Source of the DNA: Bacteroidales bacterium
GTDB taxonomy: Bacteria > Bacteroidota > Bacteroidia > Bacteroidales > UBA932
Length of the DNA: 45,718 nucleotides
Assembly: GCA_017962925.1 (NCBI GenBank)
Contig: JAGCUK010000094.1
Coordinates: 1-45,718 of the forward strand
Reading direction: 5' to 3'
Shown: piece after piece, positions 22,983 through 32,512 of the stretch
How the letters are laid out: each line of letters opens with the position of its first letter
How positions within the stretch are numbered: the first letter of the stretch is position 1
Program-made: the position numbers and the translations under genes
The notes under the pieces: generated by a model
Told to the model about the DNA's origin: nothing
Seen by the model: only the letters and a program-made list of their open reading frames with translations
Databases searched by the model: none

Positions 22983-25445
22983 ATGAAACTCAGATCTTTT
23001 CTTGCAATTGCAGCGCTCTCCACGCTGGTATTCGCATCCTGTGTGCCCACGGAAGAGAATCTTGGCGAGGCCAAGGTAACCGTGAGCCCCACCGAAATCA
23101 CCTTCGGGGCCGGTGATGAGCAGCAGCCCGTCACCCTCGTAGCAACCCGCGACTGGCACATCTTCTCCCAGCCGGAATGGGTCGCCCTCGACAAAACCGA
23201 AGGCAGTGCTTCCACCAAAGAACAGACAGTAAAAGTCTCCGTCGAGGCTAACAAGGGCCACGACCGCGAAGGCGAACTTGTCTTCACAATCGGCCTTGCC
23301 AGGGCCAGCCTGATCATCAAGCAGACCGGCGAGCAGGGCGAACTCAAAAAGGGCACTGGCACCAAGGATGATCCCTTCAGTGTGGCCGGCGTGATCGAGT
23401 ATGTGAAGACTCTCGAGGCCGACAAGTCGAGCACCGAGCAGTTCTTCGTGATGGGTAAGGTCTCCACCATTACTCAGGACTTCACCTACAATGTGTCCAA
23501 TGGCAATACCTTTGGCAATGCCCGCTTCAACATCTCCGATGATGGCGCTGCCAGCAACGAGTTTATCTGCTACAACTGCTACTATCTTGGCAACAGGAAG
23601 TTCACGGCAGGCGAGACCGATATCAAGCTCGGCGACAATGTGATTGTATGCGGACTCGTGGTGAACTACAAGGGTAACACCCCTGAATTCGTAAGTGGAA
23701 AGAACTTCGTCTATTCTCTTAATGGCAAGAGCGAAGGTGGCGGAGACGCTGCTACTTCTGCCACTCCTACCGGAACCGGCACCGAGGCCGATCCTTTCAA
23801 TGTGGCTGCAGCAATCAATGCCGCCAAGGTCCTGAAGTACACCGATACCAAGAACTACGAGAAACTCGAAGGCGTCTATGCGGTCGGTAAGATCAGCGCC
23901 ATCAAGAGTCTCTCTTGGGATGCCAGTGCTTCTGATTACTATGGCAATGCCGAGTATTCCATCGTCGATGAGGGTTACTCCTCAGTGCTTGGCGTCTATC
24001 GCGGATTCTACTATAACGGCGAGAAGTTCACCGCACAGGATCAGATCAAGGTCGGTGACGTGGTTCTCGTCCTCGGCGATCTCTGCAATATGTTCGGCAA
24101 CACTCCTCAGTTCACCACCGGCAGCAAGATCATCAAGATCAACGGCGTTGGCAAGGAGATTAAGACCGTAACCGGCACCATCACCGAGACCGTTGCTGCG
24201 GAAGATAACTCCAAGGTCATCGTGGCAGAATCCATTGTGGCTGCCAAGTCCCTCAAGGGTGTGATTGTCACCGACGGCACCACCAACGTGTATGTCTACA
24301 CCGACAAGGCTCCCGAGGCCGCGATCGGCGACAAGGTAAAGATTGAGGCCACCAAGACCACTTACTATGGCCTGCCCGAATTCACCGAGCCCACTATCAC
24401 TGTGCTGAGCAGCGGCAATACCGTTCCTCGCACCGAGCTGAAGGATATCACCAAGACCATCGACTCTTATACCTCTTCCACCACCGATTACCTCACCGCC
24501 ACTGGCACCCTTGTCAAGGAAGGTGACTATTATAATGTAAAGGTGGATGGCGCAACACGCATCATTTCCCCTTCGCAGCTGGATTCTGCAATCGATCCCA
24601 GCAGCCTGCTGAATACGAGAGTTGTAATCACCGGCTACTTCAACACCATCAATGCTTCCAAGAATATCGTCAATGTCATTGCGACCGAGATCAAGGCCGG
24701 CAATCCGGACGAGAAGTATTGCTCTGTCTCCACAAAGGATATCAAGGTCGCCGGTTCTGCCACTGAGGCCAGTTTCACCATCACTGCAAATGCAGCGTGG
24801 ACTGCCACCAGCGACAAGGCCACATTCGTGGTGGATCCCACATCGGGAAGCGCAAATGCCACAGTTAAGGTTACCTTCCCTGCAAATGAGACCGACGAGG
24901 CTGTGGTCGCCAACATCAAGGTCGCCTGCGCAGAGGCCAATGCGGAATACACCGTAGTCATCACCCAGGCCAAGAAGAGCGCGGCCGGAGAAAAGAGCTT
25001 CGTTAAGGTCACTACCGCTCCTTCCAGTTGGGTGGGCACCTATCTCATCGTCAATGAGGATGATAAGGTCGCTTTCGATGGCAAGGGAACTTCAGATGCC
25101 GTCAATCTCAACATTGCAGTAGAAATCGAGTCCGGTGCAATCAAAGCAACCGAGGCGAACCTTGCTTCTACCGTTGCCGTTGAGGCCATGGATGGCGGAT
25201 ATGCGATTAAGGCCGCCAGCGGTAAATACATCTATGGTAAGTCTGCTTCCAACGTTCTGCAATTCGGCGATTCCCAGGTTCTGATAACCATCGCCCTGGC
25301 ATCTGAAGGCAATGCAGAGATTGTAGATAAGTCGGCTGATACCATCTTCATGTATAACGCCAACTCCGACCAGAAGCGCTTCCGCTTCTACAAGAAGACT
25401 TCAACCGCCCCCAAGAAGGTTCATCTCTACAAACTCGAAGACTAA
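22983..25445 (+). CDS. Surface lipoprotein with BACON and repeated OB-fold-like domains
   Basis: An 820-aa lipoprotein (signal ALSTLVFASC, Cys19). Residues about 30-115 form a BACON domain (DWHIFSQPEWVALDKTEGSA ... ASLIIKQTG). Two related repeats follow at about 120-250 and 260-395, each opening GTGT..DPF.VA..I and containing GNA.F.I.D / KVGD.V.V.G..... N.G.TP.F. These look like the OB-fold (DUF6359-type) modules of Bacteroidota. Further OB-like strands are at about 400-580, a second BACON-like unit at 585-665 (ANAAWTATSDKATFVVDPTS) and a C-terminal beta domain ending KKVHLYKLED. OB folds commonly bind nucleic acids or oligosaccharides. As first gene of an operon with two secreted nucleases, nucleic-acid capture at the surface is the inference. 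There is no catalytic motif. Confidence 0.75.
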   Translation: MKLRSFLAIAALSTLVFASCVPTEENLGEAKVTVSPTEITFGAGDEQQPVTLVATRDWHIFSQPEWVALDKTEGSASTKEQTVKVSVEANKGHDREGELVFTIGLARASLIIKQTGEQGELKKGTGTKDDPFSVAGVIEYVKTLEADKSSTEQFFVMGKVSTITQDFTYNVSNGNTFGNARFNISDDGAASNEFICYNCYYLGNRKFTAGETDIKLGDNVIVCGLVVNYKGNTPEFVSGKNFVYSLNGKSEGGGDAATSATPTGTGTEADPFNVAAAINAAKVLKYTDTKNYEKLEGVYAVGKISAIKSLSWDASASDYYGNAEYSIVDEGYSSVLGVYRGFYYNGEKFTAQDQIKVGDVVLVLGDLCNMFGNTPQFTTGSKIIKINGVGKEIKTVTGTITETVAAEDNSKVIVAESIVAAKSLKGVIVTDGTTNVYVYTDKAPEAAIGDKVKIEATKTTYYGLPEFTEPTITVLSSGNTVPRTELKDITKTIDSYTSSTTDYLTATGTLVKEGDYYNVKVDGATRIISPSQLDSAIDPSSLLNTRVVITGYFNTINASKNIVNVIATEIKAGNPDEKYCSVSTKDIKVAGSATEASFTITANAAWTATSDKATFVVDPTSGSANATVKVTFPANETDEAVVANIKVACAEANAEYTVVITQAKKSAAGEKSFVKVTTAPSSWVGTYLIVNEDDKVAFDGKGTSDAVNLNIAVEIESGAIKATEANLASTVAVEAMDGGYAIKAASGKYIYGKSASNVLQFGDSQVLITIALASEGNAEIVDKSADTIFMYNANSDQKRFRFYKKTSTAPKKVHLYKLED

Positions 25446-25448
25446 ACC

Positions 25449-26630
25449 ATGCTTCGCAGGATTGCCAGACCCTTTATTCTCTTTTCGGTGATTGCAGGCC
25501 TCTTCGCCTGCACACCGGCGGAGGATCCCGTCGATTACGAAGCCACCGTGGTGCCCCGCAGCTCCACGGTGTCTTCCGGCGACGGCAGCGTGTTCGTGAC
25601 AATCACAGCTAAGGGCGAATGGTCCATCGAACTGGAGTATCCCGCCGGCGGACCTTCGGACTGGGCCACTATGGATCCTGCTTCCGGCACCGGAAGCCAG
25701 GGCGATGCACGCCTGCGATACAGCGAGAATACGGAAAAGACCGAGAGAAGTGTCACCCTTGTACTGAAATCCTTAGGGGTAAAGGTCAATACTGCCACCG
25801 TATACCAGCAGGGTAAGGACGGAACGTCTCCGTCTGAGCTTGGGGACGGTGCCTTCCCTGCCAAATGGCTGGAATTGCCCGAAACCAAGGCAGGGGACGG
25901 CCGAGTCGTTCTCGCCCACGACATGAGCGGCCAGAGATATTTGAACAGCACCCAGAGCGGAGTGCGCAACTGGTCCTGCTATTGGGACTACAATGAACAC
26001 CTTTCCATCTGGGTGGCCTATCCTCTGAACAAGGCCCTGATCGGCAGCGGCAATCGCACGAATGCGTGGGGGCTGGACCCTATGCTTCCCAGCAACATGC
26101 AGCCGGATCTCAGGGGAGGCTCTTATGGGGGAGGATGGACTCGCGGGCACCAGATTCCATCCGCCGACAGGCTGAACTACGCCGCCAACGTATCCACCTT
26201 CTACGGCACCAACATGACGCCGCAGGACTACGATTTCAACTCCTACATCTGGGCAAACCTCGAAGGTCGCATCCGCAGCTATGCCTCCACAGCCGACACT
26301 TTGTATGTGGTGACCGGATGCGTTTTGGAAGGATCTCACCAGAGCAGCGGCAGCAGTTCTGGCTTCCGGGTGAAAGTGCCTGCCGCCTACTTCAAGGCCG
26401 TACTTCAGAAGAGCACCAGCTCCGCCATCGGCCATAAGGGATACCGCGCAGCGGCATTTTACCTGCCTCACGATACAACCATCTCCCGAGGGAATTTCCT
26501 GGATTACCTGATTTCGGTAGATGAACTTGAAAGTAGGACGGGCATCGATTTCTTCGTGAACCTGCCGGGAGTGCTCGGAAAGAGTGAAGCGGATGCAATC
26601 GAAGCCGAAACCCCGAGTTGGGCGCGTTAA
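25449..26630 (+). CDS. Secreted DNA/RNA non-specific endonuclease (NUC1) lipoprotein
   Basis: A 393-aa lipoprotein (LFACTPAED, Cys21). An N-terminal BACON domain is at about 30-122 (GEWSIELEYP...DWATMDPASG...ATVYQQG). The catalytic domain at about 150-390 is of the NUC1/beta-beta-alpha-metal type: WTRGHQIPSADRL carries the catalytic His234 in the (D)RGH motif (Thr replaces Asp), followed by YGTNMTPQDYDFN with the metal-ligand Asn region. Enzymes of this family cut DNA and RNA without sequence preference. The lipid anchor and BACON domain suggest display at the outer membrane. The start is 3 nt after the preceding stop, so the two are co-expressed. Confidence 0.88.
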   Translation: MLRRIARPFILFSVIAGLFACTPAEDPVDYEATVVPRSSTVSSGDGSVFVTITAKGEWSIELEYPAGGPSDWATMDPASGTGSQGDARLRYSENTEKTERSVTLVLKSLGVKVNTATVYQQGKDGTSPSELGDGAFPAKWLELPETKAGDGRVVLAHDMSGQRYLNSTQSGVRNWSCYWDYNEHLSIWVAYPLNKALIGSGNRTNAWGLDPMLPSNMQPDLRGGSYGGGWTRGHQIPSADRLNYAANVSTFYGTNMTPQDYDFNSYIWANLEGRIRSYASTADTLYVVTGCVLEGSHQSSGSSSGFRVKVPAAYFKAVLQKSTSSAIGHKGYRAAAFYLPHDTTISRGNFLDYLISVDELESRTGIDFFVNLPGVLGKSEADAIEAETPSWAR

Positions 26631-26647
26631 TACGATAAACAATAACC

Positions 26648-27727
26648 ATGATGAAAAAGTATATTTACATCCTTGTCGCGGCACTTCTGCTCGCCATGCC
26701 CTTCAGGGCGGATGCAGGCAAGCACCGCAGTTATGTGATAGGTTTCTACAACCTCGAAAACCTTTTCGATACCTATCACGATGAAGGCAAGAACGACTAC
26801 CAGTATCTTCCCGACGGTCAGAACGAGTGGACCGAAGCGAAGTATGCCAAGAAGCAGCACAATATGGCCAGCGTGATCCGCGCCATGAAAGAAGATAACG
26901 GCTGCTGGCATGCGGTGCTGGGCGTCAGCGAAATTGAGAACCGTCACGTGCTGGACGACCTGGTGAACCAGCCGGAGATCGAAGAAGCCAACTATCAGAT
27001 CGTGCACTACGACAGCCCCGACCGTCGCGGTGTGGACTGCGCGCTTCTCTATCGTCCCGAGATCTTCAAGGTGATTGCCAGCGAGGCCATCCCCTTCACA
27101 TTCGACCCTTCCCGCATCGACTGGAGCCAGTGGACCCAGGAGGAGAAGAATGACTTCAAGACCCGTGACGTGCTCATGGTCCGCGGCACCATCGACGGCG
27201 AGATGTTCGCATTTTACGTGGCCCACCTTCCTTCTCGTCTGGGCGGCAAGGGCGCTGACCTGCGTCCCCGCGGAGCGGAGATTATCTACGATCACGCCAT
27301 GAAGCTGCAGCAGGAATTCCCCGGCATCAAGATAGTCGTCATGGGAGATATGAACGATAACCCCACCGACCGTTCCATGACCGAATTTCTCCGTGGAAAG
27401 GAGAAGATCGACGAGGTGACCGACGAGGACTTCTTCGATCCGTTCCTGAGCATGATCAAGGCCGGTTACAGCTCCCTGTACTATCAGGGCGCCGGCAATA
27501 TCTTCGATATCGTAATGGTCAACAACGCCCTGGCAAATGCCAAGCGCGGAACCTTCCAGATCCGCCCCATAGTGCAGAAGAAGTACTACGGTCGCGTGTT
27601 CAGCAAGCCGTTTATGACCAACCAGAGCGGGCCCTACAAGGGAACCCCGTTCCGCACCTTCTCCGGTGGCGCGTTCGTCGGCGGATATTCCGACCACTAT
27701 CCCACCTATATCGTTGTCTCCAAATAA
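26648..27727 (+). CDS. Secreted endonuclease/exonuclease/phosphatase-family protein
   Basis: A 359-aa protein with a signal peptide (MMKKYIYILVAALLLAMPFRADA; the second Met is also a possible start). The EEP fold motifs are present in order: FYNLENLFD (Asn35, Glu37), GVSEIENRHV with the metal Glu, DRRGVDCALLY, VAHLPSR, VVMGDMNDNPTD and the C-terminal GGYSDHYP. The family includes DNase I-like nucleases, phosphodiesterases and phosphatases. Given the neighbours, processing of oligonucleotides released by the NUC1 enzyme is the simplest role, but nucleotide or phosphoester hydrolysis is equally open. It lacks a lipobox, so it is probably periplasmic or released. Confidence 0.85.
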   Translation: MMKKYIYILVAALLLAMPFRADAGKHRSYVIGFYNLENLFDTYHDEGKNDYQYLPDGQNEWTEAKYAKKQHNMASVIRAMKEDNGCWHAVLGVSEIENRHVLDDLVNQPEIEEANYQIVHYDSPDRRGVDCALLYRPEIFKVIASEAIPFTFDPSRIDWSQWTQEEKNDFKTRDVLMVRGTIDGEMFAFYVAHLPSRLGGKGADLRPRGAEIIYDHAMKLQQEFPGIKIVVMGDMNDNPTDRSMTEFLRGKEKIDEVTDEDFFDPFLSMIKAGYSSLYYQGAGNIFDIVMVNNALANAKRGTFQIRPIVQKKYYGRVFSKPFMTNQSGPYKGTPFRTFSGGAFVGGYSDHYPTYIVVSK

Positions 27728-27735
27728 TTTAGCAT

Positions 27736-30700
27736 ATGATTAAAAGATTATTCATCATAGCGGCATTCGCCCTTGCGGCAGCAGTGAATGCAGGCGCCCA
27801 GGAATATTCTGCCACTGAGCAGGAAGGAAAGGGCGGCTGGTTCGCAGGCGGCGGTGTCGGTGTGAATATCGGCGCAGACGGACTCCGCGGATCGAATCCC
27901 TCCTTCTCCGTCGGCATTCCTGCCATCCAGGCATATGGCGGAAAGTGGTTCTCGCCGGTCTATGGCGCCCGCTTCGGCCTCCAGGGCCTCCACGCCGCAG
28001 GTTTCTACGGGCACAAAGGATTTAACTTCCTTTCTACTCCCATCGACCTGTTCGTGAATATCCCCGGAGTGCTTTTCGGATGGACGAAGGATAACTTCTT
28101 CAACGCCTATCCCTATGTTTCCGTGGTGCCTTCCATCGGTATTCCCAGCGGCTACGGTTCGATAGGCGGCGGTGCTGGTCTGCTCAGTGTGATCCGCATC
28201 CAGGGCCCCTGGTCGGCATATGTCGACCTCCGCGGCACTATCGCCGGTGAGGCGATGACCGGAATCAAGGGCCAAGGTATATTCGGAATGGCCTCGGTGA
28301 CCGCCGGTGTGCATTACGACTTTGACTATGCCACCGTCGCGGCACCTGCACCCTCCGCATCCACCGGCAGCGCAGCACCCGTCCCCGGATCCGATTTCCT
28401 CTCCAAGATTGCCGCCCAGGGCCTGGAAGAACCCAAGCCCGAGCATAGCCAGGCGGCGCTGATAAGCCTCGGAGACTACACCGGCGGCGTCAAAGGTGTC
28501 ATCATCAACCGTTCCACGAAAGAGGCCATCCAAGGAGCGCATGTGCACCTCTTTGCCGGTGCCACCGAACTCACCGACGTGATGACGGATGCCGGCGGCG
28601 CATTTGCGGTCAACGGCCTCGCCAACGGCAGATACAGCCTGGTGATCGATGCTCCCGAGTGCCTCGAGAACCGCGTTGAGGTCACGGTCAACGATGGATA
28701 TGTGAAGAACATGTTCAACATCTCCATGACCGCCATCCAGCGCGTGACGGAGATCGACGACGACTCCTTCGCCCAGTTCGACATGGACGACTCCGGCTAC
28801 AACGATAACCCCACCATCCTCTTCGGCTCCAACGACGTCTTCAATAACATCGCCGGCTACAACTTCAGCTCCGTGCGTTTCCGCGCCCGCGGCTATTCCT
28901 CCGAGAGCCAGGATGTCTACCTCGCAGGAGTGAAGATGAATGATGCCATCACCGGGTACTCGCCCTTCTCCCTCTGGAGCGGTCTGAACGAGGCGATGCG
29001 CACCAAGGAGACCACCAACGGCCTGGAGATTTCCGACTATGGCTTCGGCGGATACAACGGCGTCACCAATATCTTCGGCAACGCCACCAACGTGCGTAAG
29101 GGCATGCGCGGAAGCGTTCTCACCAACAGCACCCTCTATCGCCTGCGTCTGATGGGATCTTACGCCACCGGCCTGATGGATAACGGATGGGCCTTCGCGG
29201 CGAACATCTCCGCACGTCTCGGCGGCAACGACTGGATCGACGGTGTTTACTACCGTTCCTTCGCATACTACCTCGCAGCCGACAAGGTGCTGGACGACAA
29301 CAACAAACTGAGTTTCGTCTTCTTCGCTACCCCCGGCCAGCGCGGTGCTCAGAATGCATCCACCCAGGAAGTTTACGACCTGGTGGGAGACAATATGTAC
29401 AACTCCAACTGGGGCTACCAGAACGGCAAGGTGCGCAACGCCCGCGTCCGCAAGACCAACGAGCCTGTTGCAATTGTGAAGTATGAATACAGCCCTTCCG
29501 ACGAGTTGAACGCCTCCATTACCGCTCTCTACCGCTTCGGCAAGAACGGATACACCGCACTCGACTGGTACGATGCACAGGATCCCCGTCCGGACTACTA
29601 CCGCAACCTTCCCAGCTACTTCTATGATTCCAATCCCGACCTGAACCGCAACAACGATATCAAGTACGGATGGGCGAACGAGGTATGGGGACATGCCAGC
29701 ATGTATCCTGAACTGACCCACATCAACTGGGACCGCTTCTACTATGTGAACCGCATCCAGACGGATGAGAAAGGCAAGAGCCGTTCCAAGTACGTACAGG
29801 AAGAGCGCCACGTGGATCAGCGGGACTTCAACCTCTCCACCAACTTCAAGTATCGTCCTTCAAGCACCTTCGTGCTGACCGGCGGACTGGATGCCCGCAT
29901 CAACCGCACTGAATACTACAAGCAGATAGCGGACCTGCTGGGCGGCGATTACTTCATGGATATCGACAACTTCGCCGAGCGCGACTTCGCGGCAACGCCC
30001 TACAAACTCCAGAACGATCTGGAATACTACATGCAGCACGGCACTGCCAGGACCCTCGGCGTGGGAGATAAATATGGTTATGACTACTACGCCCAGGTGC
30101 GCAACTACGGCGGATGGTTCAATGCCAGGATGACCCAGGGCAACTTCAGCGCCAACCTCGGCGCCCGCCTCGGCTACGAAAGCTTCTGGCGCGAGGGCCT
30201 CATCCGCAAAGGCCTCTTCCCCGGCCTCGATGAGACCGGAAAGAAGATCGTGGTGGATGGCACTACAGTCGAGCCCACCTACGAGCACGACGGCAGCGTG
30301 GTGACATCCTACGGCAAGAGCAAGGTCAATTCCTTCCTCACCTACGCCGCGAAACTCGGCCTGAACTATGTGATCGGCGGCTCGCAGCGAGTGTATGCCA
30401 ACCTCGGGTACTTCAACGACGCACCCAAGTTCAATCAGGCATTCCTCTCGCCCCGTACCCGCAATTCGGTCGTAGACGACCTCACCACCATCAAGACCAC
30501 CTCGGCCGATATCAACTGGCAGTATTCCGCCAACGGAATCAATATCCGCACCACGGCATACTACACCTTGATCAAGGACCAGTCCAAGGTCATGAGCGCT
30601 TATGACGACCTCCAGAATGCTTTCTCGAACTTCGCAATCAACGGAATCGACCAGCTGAACATGGGTATGGAACTCGGCTTTAAGGTTCCCACCTACGTGG

Positions 30701-31314
30701 TTCCCAACCTGTCGCTGCAGGGAGTGCTCGCCGCAGGACGCTACATCTACACATCCAATCCTGTGATGACCCAGACTGTGGATAACAGCGCCGAGGTCAT
30801 CATGGACAAGGTGAAGGTCCCTTACTGGAAGAGCACTTTGATGCCGGACGGCACGGTGAAACAGCACTATGTGCCTTCCACTCCTCAGATTGCCGCCAGC
30901 CTCGGCCTTGCATACAACCGCAACTACTGGTTCATCGATGCCGACGTGGAGTACTTCGGAGAGTCTTATCTGGATATGAATCCTCTCTACCGCACCGACT
31001 CCGCGGTCAACGGCCCCGACAATCAGATCACCGCCGCCGAGATCGAGTACATGACCGATCAGGAACGCTTCGATCCTGCCGTGCTGGTCAACCTCTCCAT
31101 CGGCAAGAGCTGGTACATCCATTACAAGTATCAACTGGGCTTCTCGTTCAATGTCAAGAACCTTCTCAACAACACGAACGTGAAGACCGGCGGATATGAG
31201 CAGACCCGTATGGTGGACAACACCGTCAGCAAGAGCCAGTATTACCGCTTCGATCCGAAGTACTTCTACATGGCCGGCACCAATTATATGTTGAACGTTT
31301 ATTTCAGATTCTAA
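27736..31314 (+). CDS. TonB-dependent receptor with an extra N-terminal barrel domain
   Basis: A 1192-aa protein with a signal peptide (ends ...AVNAGAQ). Residues about 30-195 are a small-barrel-like domain (GGWFAGGGVGVNIGADGLRG, YGGKWFSPVYGARFGLQGLH, SVTAGVHYDFDYATV), followed by an Ala/Pro/Ser linker (200-215). A CnaB/carboxypeptidase-regulatory unit is at about 250-325 (GVKGVIINRSTKEAIQGAHV). The plug is at about 330-460 (FNNIAGYNFSSVRFRARGYS, SQDVYLAGVKMNDAITGY), and a large barrel ends GTNYMLNVYFRF. It is the only transporter of the operon, which suggests it imports the product of the neighbouring nucleases. No SusD-like protein is encoded; the OB-fold lipoproteins may take that place. 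Gaps are 8 nt before and 4 nt after. Confidence 0.87.
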   Translation: MIKRLFIIAAFALAAAVNAGAQEYSATEQEGKGGWFAGGGVGVNIGADGLRGSNPSFSVGIPAIQAYGGKWFSPVYGARFGLQGLHAAGFYGHKGFNFLSTPIDLFVNIPGVLFGWTKDNFFNAYPYVSVVPSIGIPSGYGSIGGGAGLLSVIRIQGPWSAYVDLRGTIAGEAMTGIKGQGIFGMASVTAGVHYDFDYATVAAPAPSASTGSAAPVPGSDFLSKIAAQGLEEPKPEHSQAALISLGDYTGGVKGVIINRSTKEAIQGAHVHLFAGATELTDVMTDAGGAFAVNGLANGRYSLVIDAPECLENRVEVTVNDGYVKNMFNISMTAIQRVTEIDDDSFAQFDMDDSGYNDNPTILFGSNDVFNNIAGYNFSSVRFRARGYSSESQDVYLAGVKMNDAITGYSPFSLWSGLNEAMRTKETTNGLEISDYGFGGYNGVTNIFGNATNVRKGMRGSVLTNSTLYRLRLMGSYATGLMDNGWAFAANISARLGGNDWIDGVYYRSFAYYLAADKVLDDNNKLSFVFFATPGQRGAQNASTQEVYDLVGDNMYNSNWGYQNGKVRNARVRKTNEPVAIVKYEYSPSDELNASITALYRFGKNGYTALDWYDAQDPRPDYYRNLPSYFYDSNPDLNRNNDIKYGWANEVWGHASMYPELTHINWDRFYYVNRIQTDEKGKSRSKYVQEERHVDQRDFNLSTNFKYRPSSTFVLTGGLDARINRTEYYKQIADLLGGDYFMDIDNFAERDFAATPYKLQNDLEYYMQHGTARTLGVGDKYGYDYYAQVRNYGGWFNARMTQGNFSANLGARLGYESFWREGLIRKGLFPGLDETGKKIVVDGTTVEPTYEHDGSVVTSYGKSKVNSFLTYAAKLGLNYVIGGSQRVYANLGYFNDAPKFNQAFLSPRTRNSVVDDLTTIKTTSADINWQYSANGINIRTTAYYTLIKDQSKVMSAYDDLQNAFSNFAINGIDQLNMGMELGFKVPTYVVPNLSLQGVLAAGRYIYTSNPVMTQTVDNSAEVIMDKVKVPYWKSTLMPDGTVKQHYVPSTPQIAASLGLAYNRNYWFIDADVEYFGESYLDMNPLYRTDSAVNGPDNQITAAEIEYMTDQERFDPAVLVNLSIGKSWYIHYKYQLGFSFNVKNLLNNTNVKTGGYEQTRMVDNTVSKSQYYRFDPKYFYMAGTNYMLNVYFRF

Positions 31315-31318
31315 GCGT

Positions 31319-32512
31319 ATGAAAAAGTTATTTATTGCAATCGCGGCTTTCGCAGCCCTTGTTTCCTGCCAGAGTCTGAAAGAAGAATGGCAGCCGGTCC
31401 TGACCTTCGGGAACAACGAACCCGGAGAGATGAAGCTTTGGAAGGAGTCCGACCTGGCCTCCTATGGCTTCAACGGCACCATCACCACCATCAAGGAGAT
31501 GAAGCTCCAGTATAACAAGAAGACCGATTTCGAGAAGAATCGCACCAGCGGCCACACCATTACCGATAACGTATGGATCAAGGGCCAGGTGGTGTCAGAC
31601 GATAAGACCGGTAACCTCTACCGCGAGATTTATCTCCAGGATGCCACCGGTGGGATCGACCTCAAGCTCGGAAAGTCTTCGCTGTACAGCGACTACAGGC
31701 TCGGCCAGTGGGTGTATGTAAAGTGCCAGGACCTCTGCATCGGAGCATACAACGATATGCCTCAGCTCGGTCTGGAGCCAGACAACACCTCCACCAACGA
31801 GTATGAGACCTCCTATATCGACATCCAGGCGATGATCGACACTCACGTGTTCCGCAGCGACTACGACACTCCCGTGACGCCTAAGACCGTTACCCAGGCA
31901 GAGATTACCGCCAGCCTTTCCGCTGGCTTCCAGGGAGACCTCTGGGGCACGCTGGTGAAGGTAGAGGGGTTGAAGTACGGCAACGAGATCTTCGCGCTGG
32001 TTTATCCTCACGGCATCCTCGCCCATAAGAAGGAGAACCCCTACAACCGTATCTTCCTCTCGGACGCCGGAACTTGGGGAATCACCACCTGGAGTATGTC
32101 CAAAGCCAAGTATATTGAATATATCCAGGCAGGCAACTTCGACTCTGCTGTTGTGGGCAGTGGTGCCACCAAGTACGGCAACATCCTCACCAAACCTAAG
32201 GATTATGCCAATCAGATGGGTGAGAGCGTGATCACCGCCTTCGGCCAGGACGCCAATCTTACTTATAAAGAGATGATGATCAAGTACGCCACCGCGAACT
32301 ATGTGTCCCATTACTTCAAGATGGGTTCCACCGAGATACAGGTGCGTACCAGCGGCTATGCCAAGTTCGCCGACCAGGCGCTGGATTCCCGCATCGTCGG
32401 AGGATCCACCGTGGATATCACCGGCATCATCACCATTTACAGCGGTTCGGCACAGATGTCGCTTATCACCGCGCCCGACGACAAAGACAATCCTTCAGTC
32501 AAGATTAATTAA
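31319..32512 (+). CDS. Lipoprotein with DUF5689-like OB-fold domain
   Basis: A 397-aa lipoprotein (FAALVSCQSL, Cys17). The N-terminal half (about 60-165) has WIKGQVVSDDKTGNLYREIY, LQDATGGIDLKLG and LGQWVYVKCQDLCIG, the pattern of DUF5689 modules, which are predicted OB folds in Bacteroidota surface proteins. The C-terminal half ends in another strand-rich unit (VDITGIITIYSGSAQMSLIT) that may be a second OB-like fold. It is encoded 4 nt after the TonB receptor, a position where SusD-type partners are usually found. A role in binding ligand for the receptor is the inference. The stop shares one base with the next start. Confidence 0.75.
   Translation: MKKLFIAIAAFAALVSCQSLKEEWQPVLTFGNNEPGEMKLWKESDLASYGFNGTITTIKEMKLQYNKKTDFEKNRTSGHTITDNVWIKGQVVSDDKTGNLYREIYLQDATGGIDLKLGKSSLYSDYRLGQWVYVKCQDLCIGAYNDMPQLGLEPDNTSTNEYETSYIDIQAMIDTHVFRSDYDTPVTPKTVTQAEITASLSAGFQGDLWGTLVKVEGLKYGNEIFALVYPHGILAHKKENPYNRIFLSDAGTWGITTWSMSKAKYIEYIQAGNFDSAVVGSGATKYGNILTKPKDYANQMGESVITAFGQDANLTYKEMMIKYATANYVSHYFKMGSTEIQVRTSGYAKFADQALDSRIVGGSTVDITGIITIYSGSAQMSLITAPDDKDNPSVKIN

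Noticed and set aside
19545-25445. SusC/SusD glycan-utilisation locus
   Set aside because: No SusD-like protein, no sugar-specific hydrolase and no hybrid regulator; a terminator separates the Oar-like receptor from the following operon.
27748-31416. Long antisense frames (687 and 518 codons) opposite the second TonB receptor
   Set aside because: Same codon-bias artefact; no start context, no motifs, and the sense gene is unmistakable.
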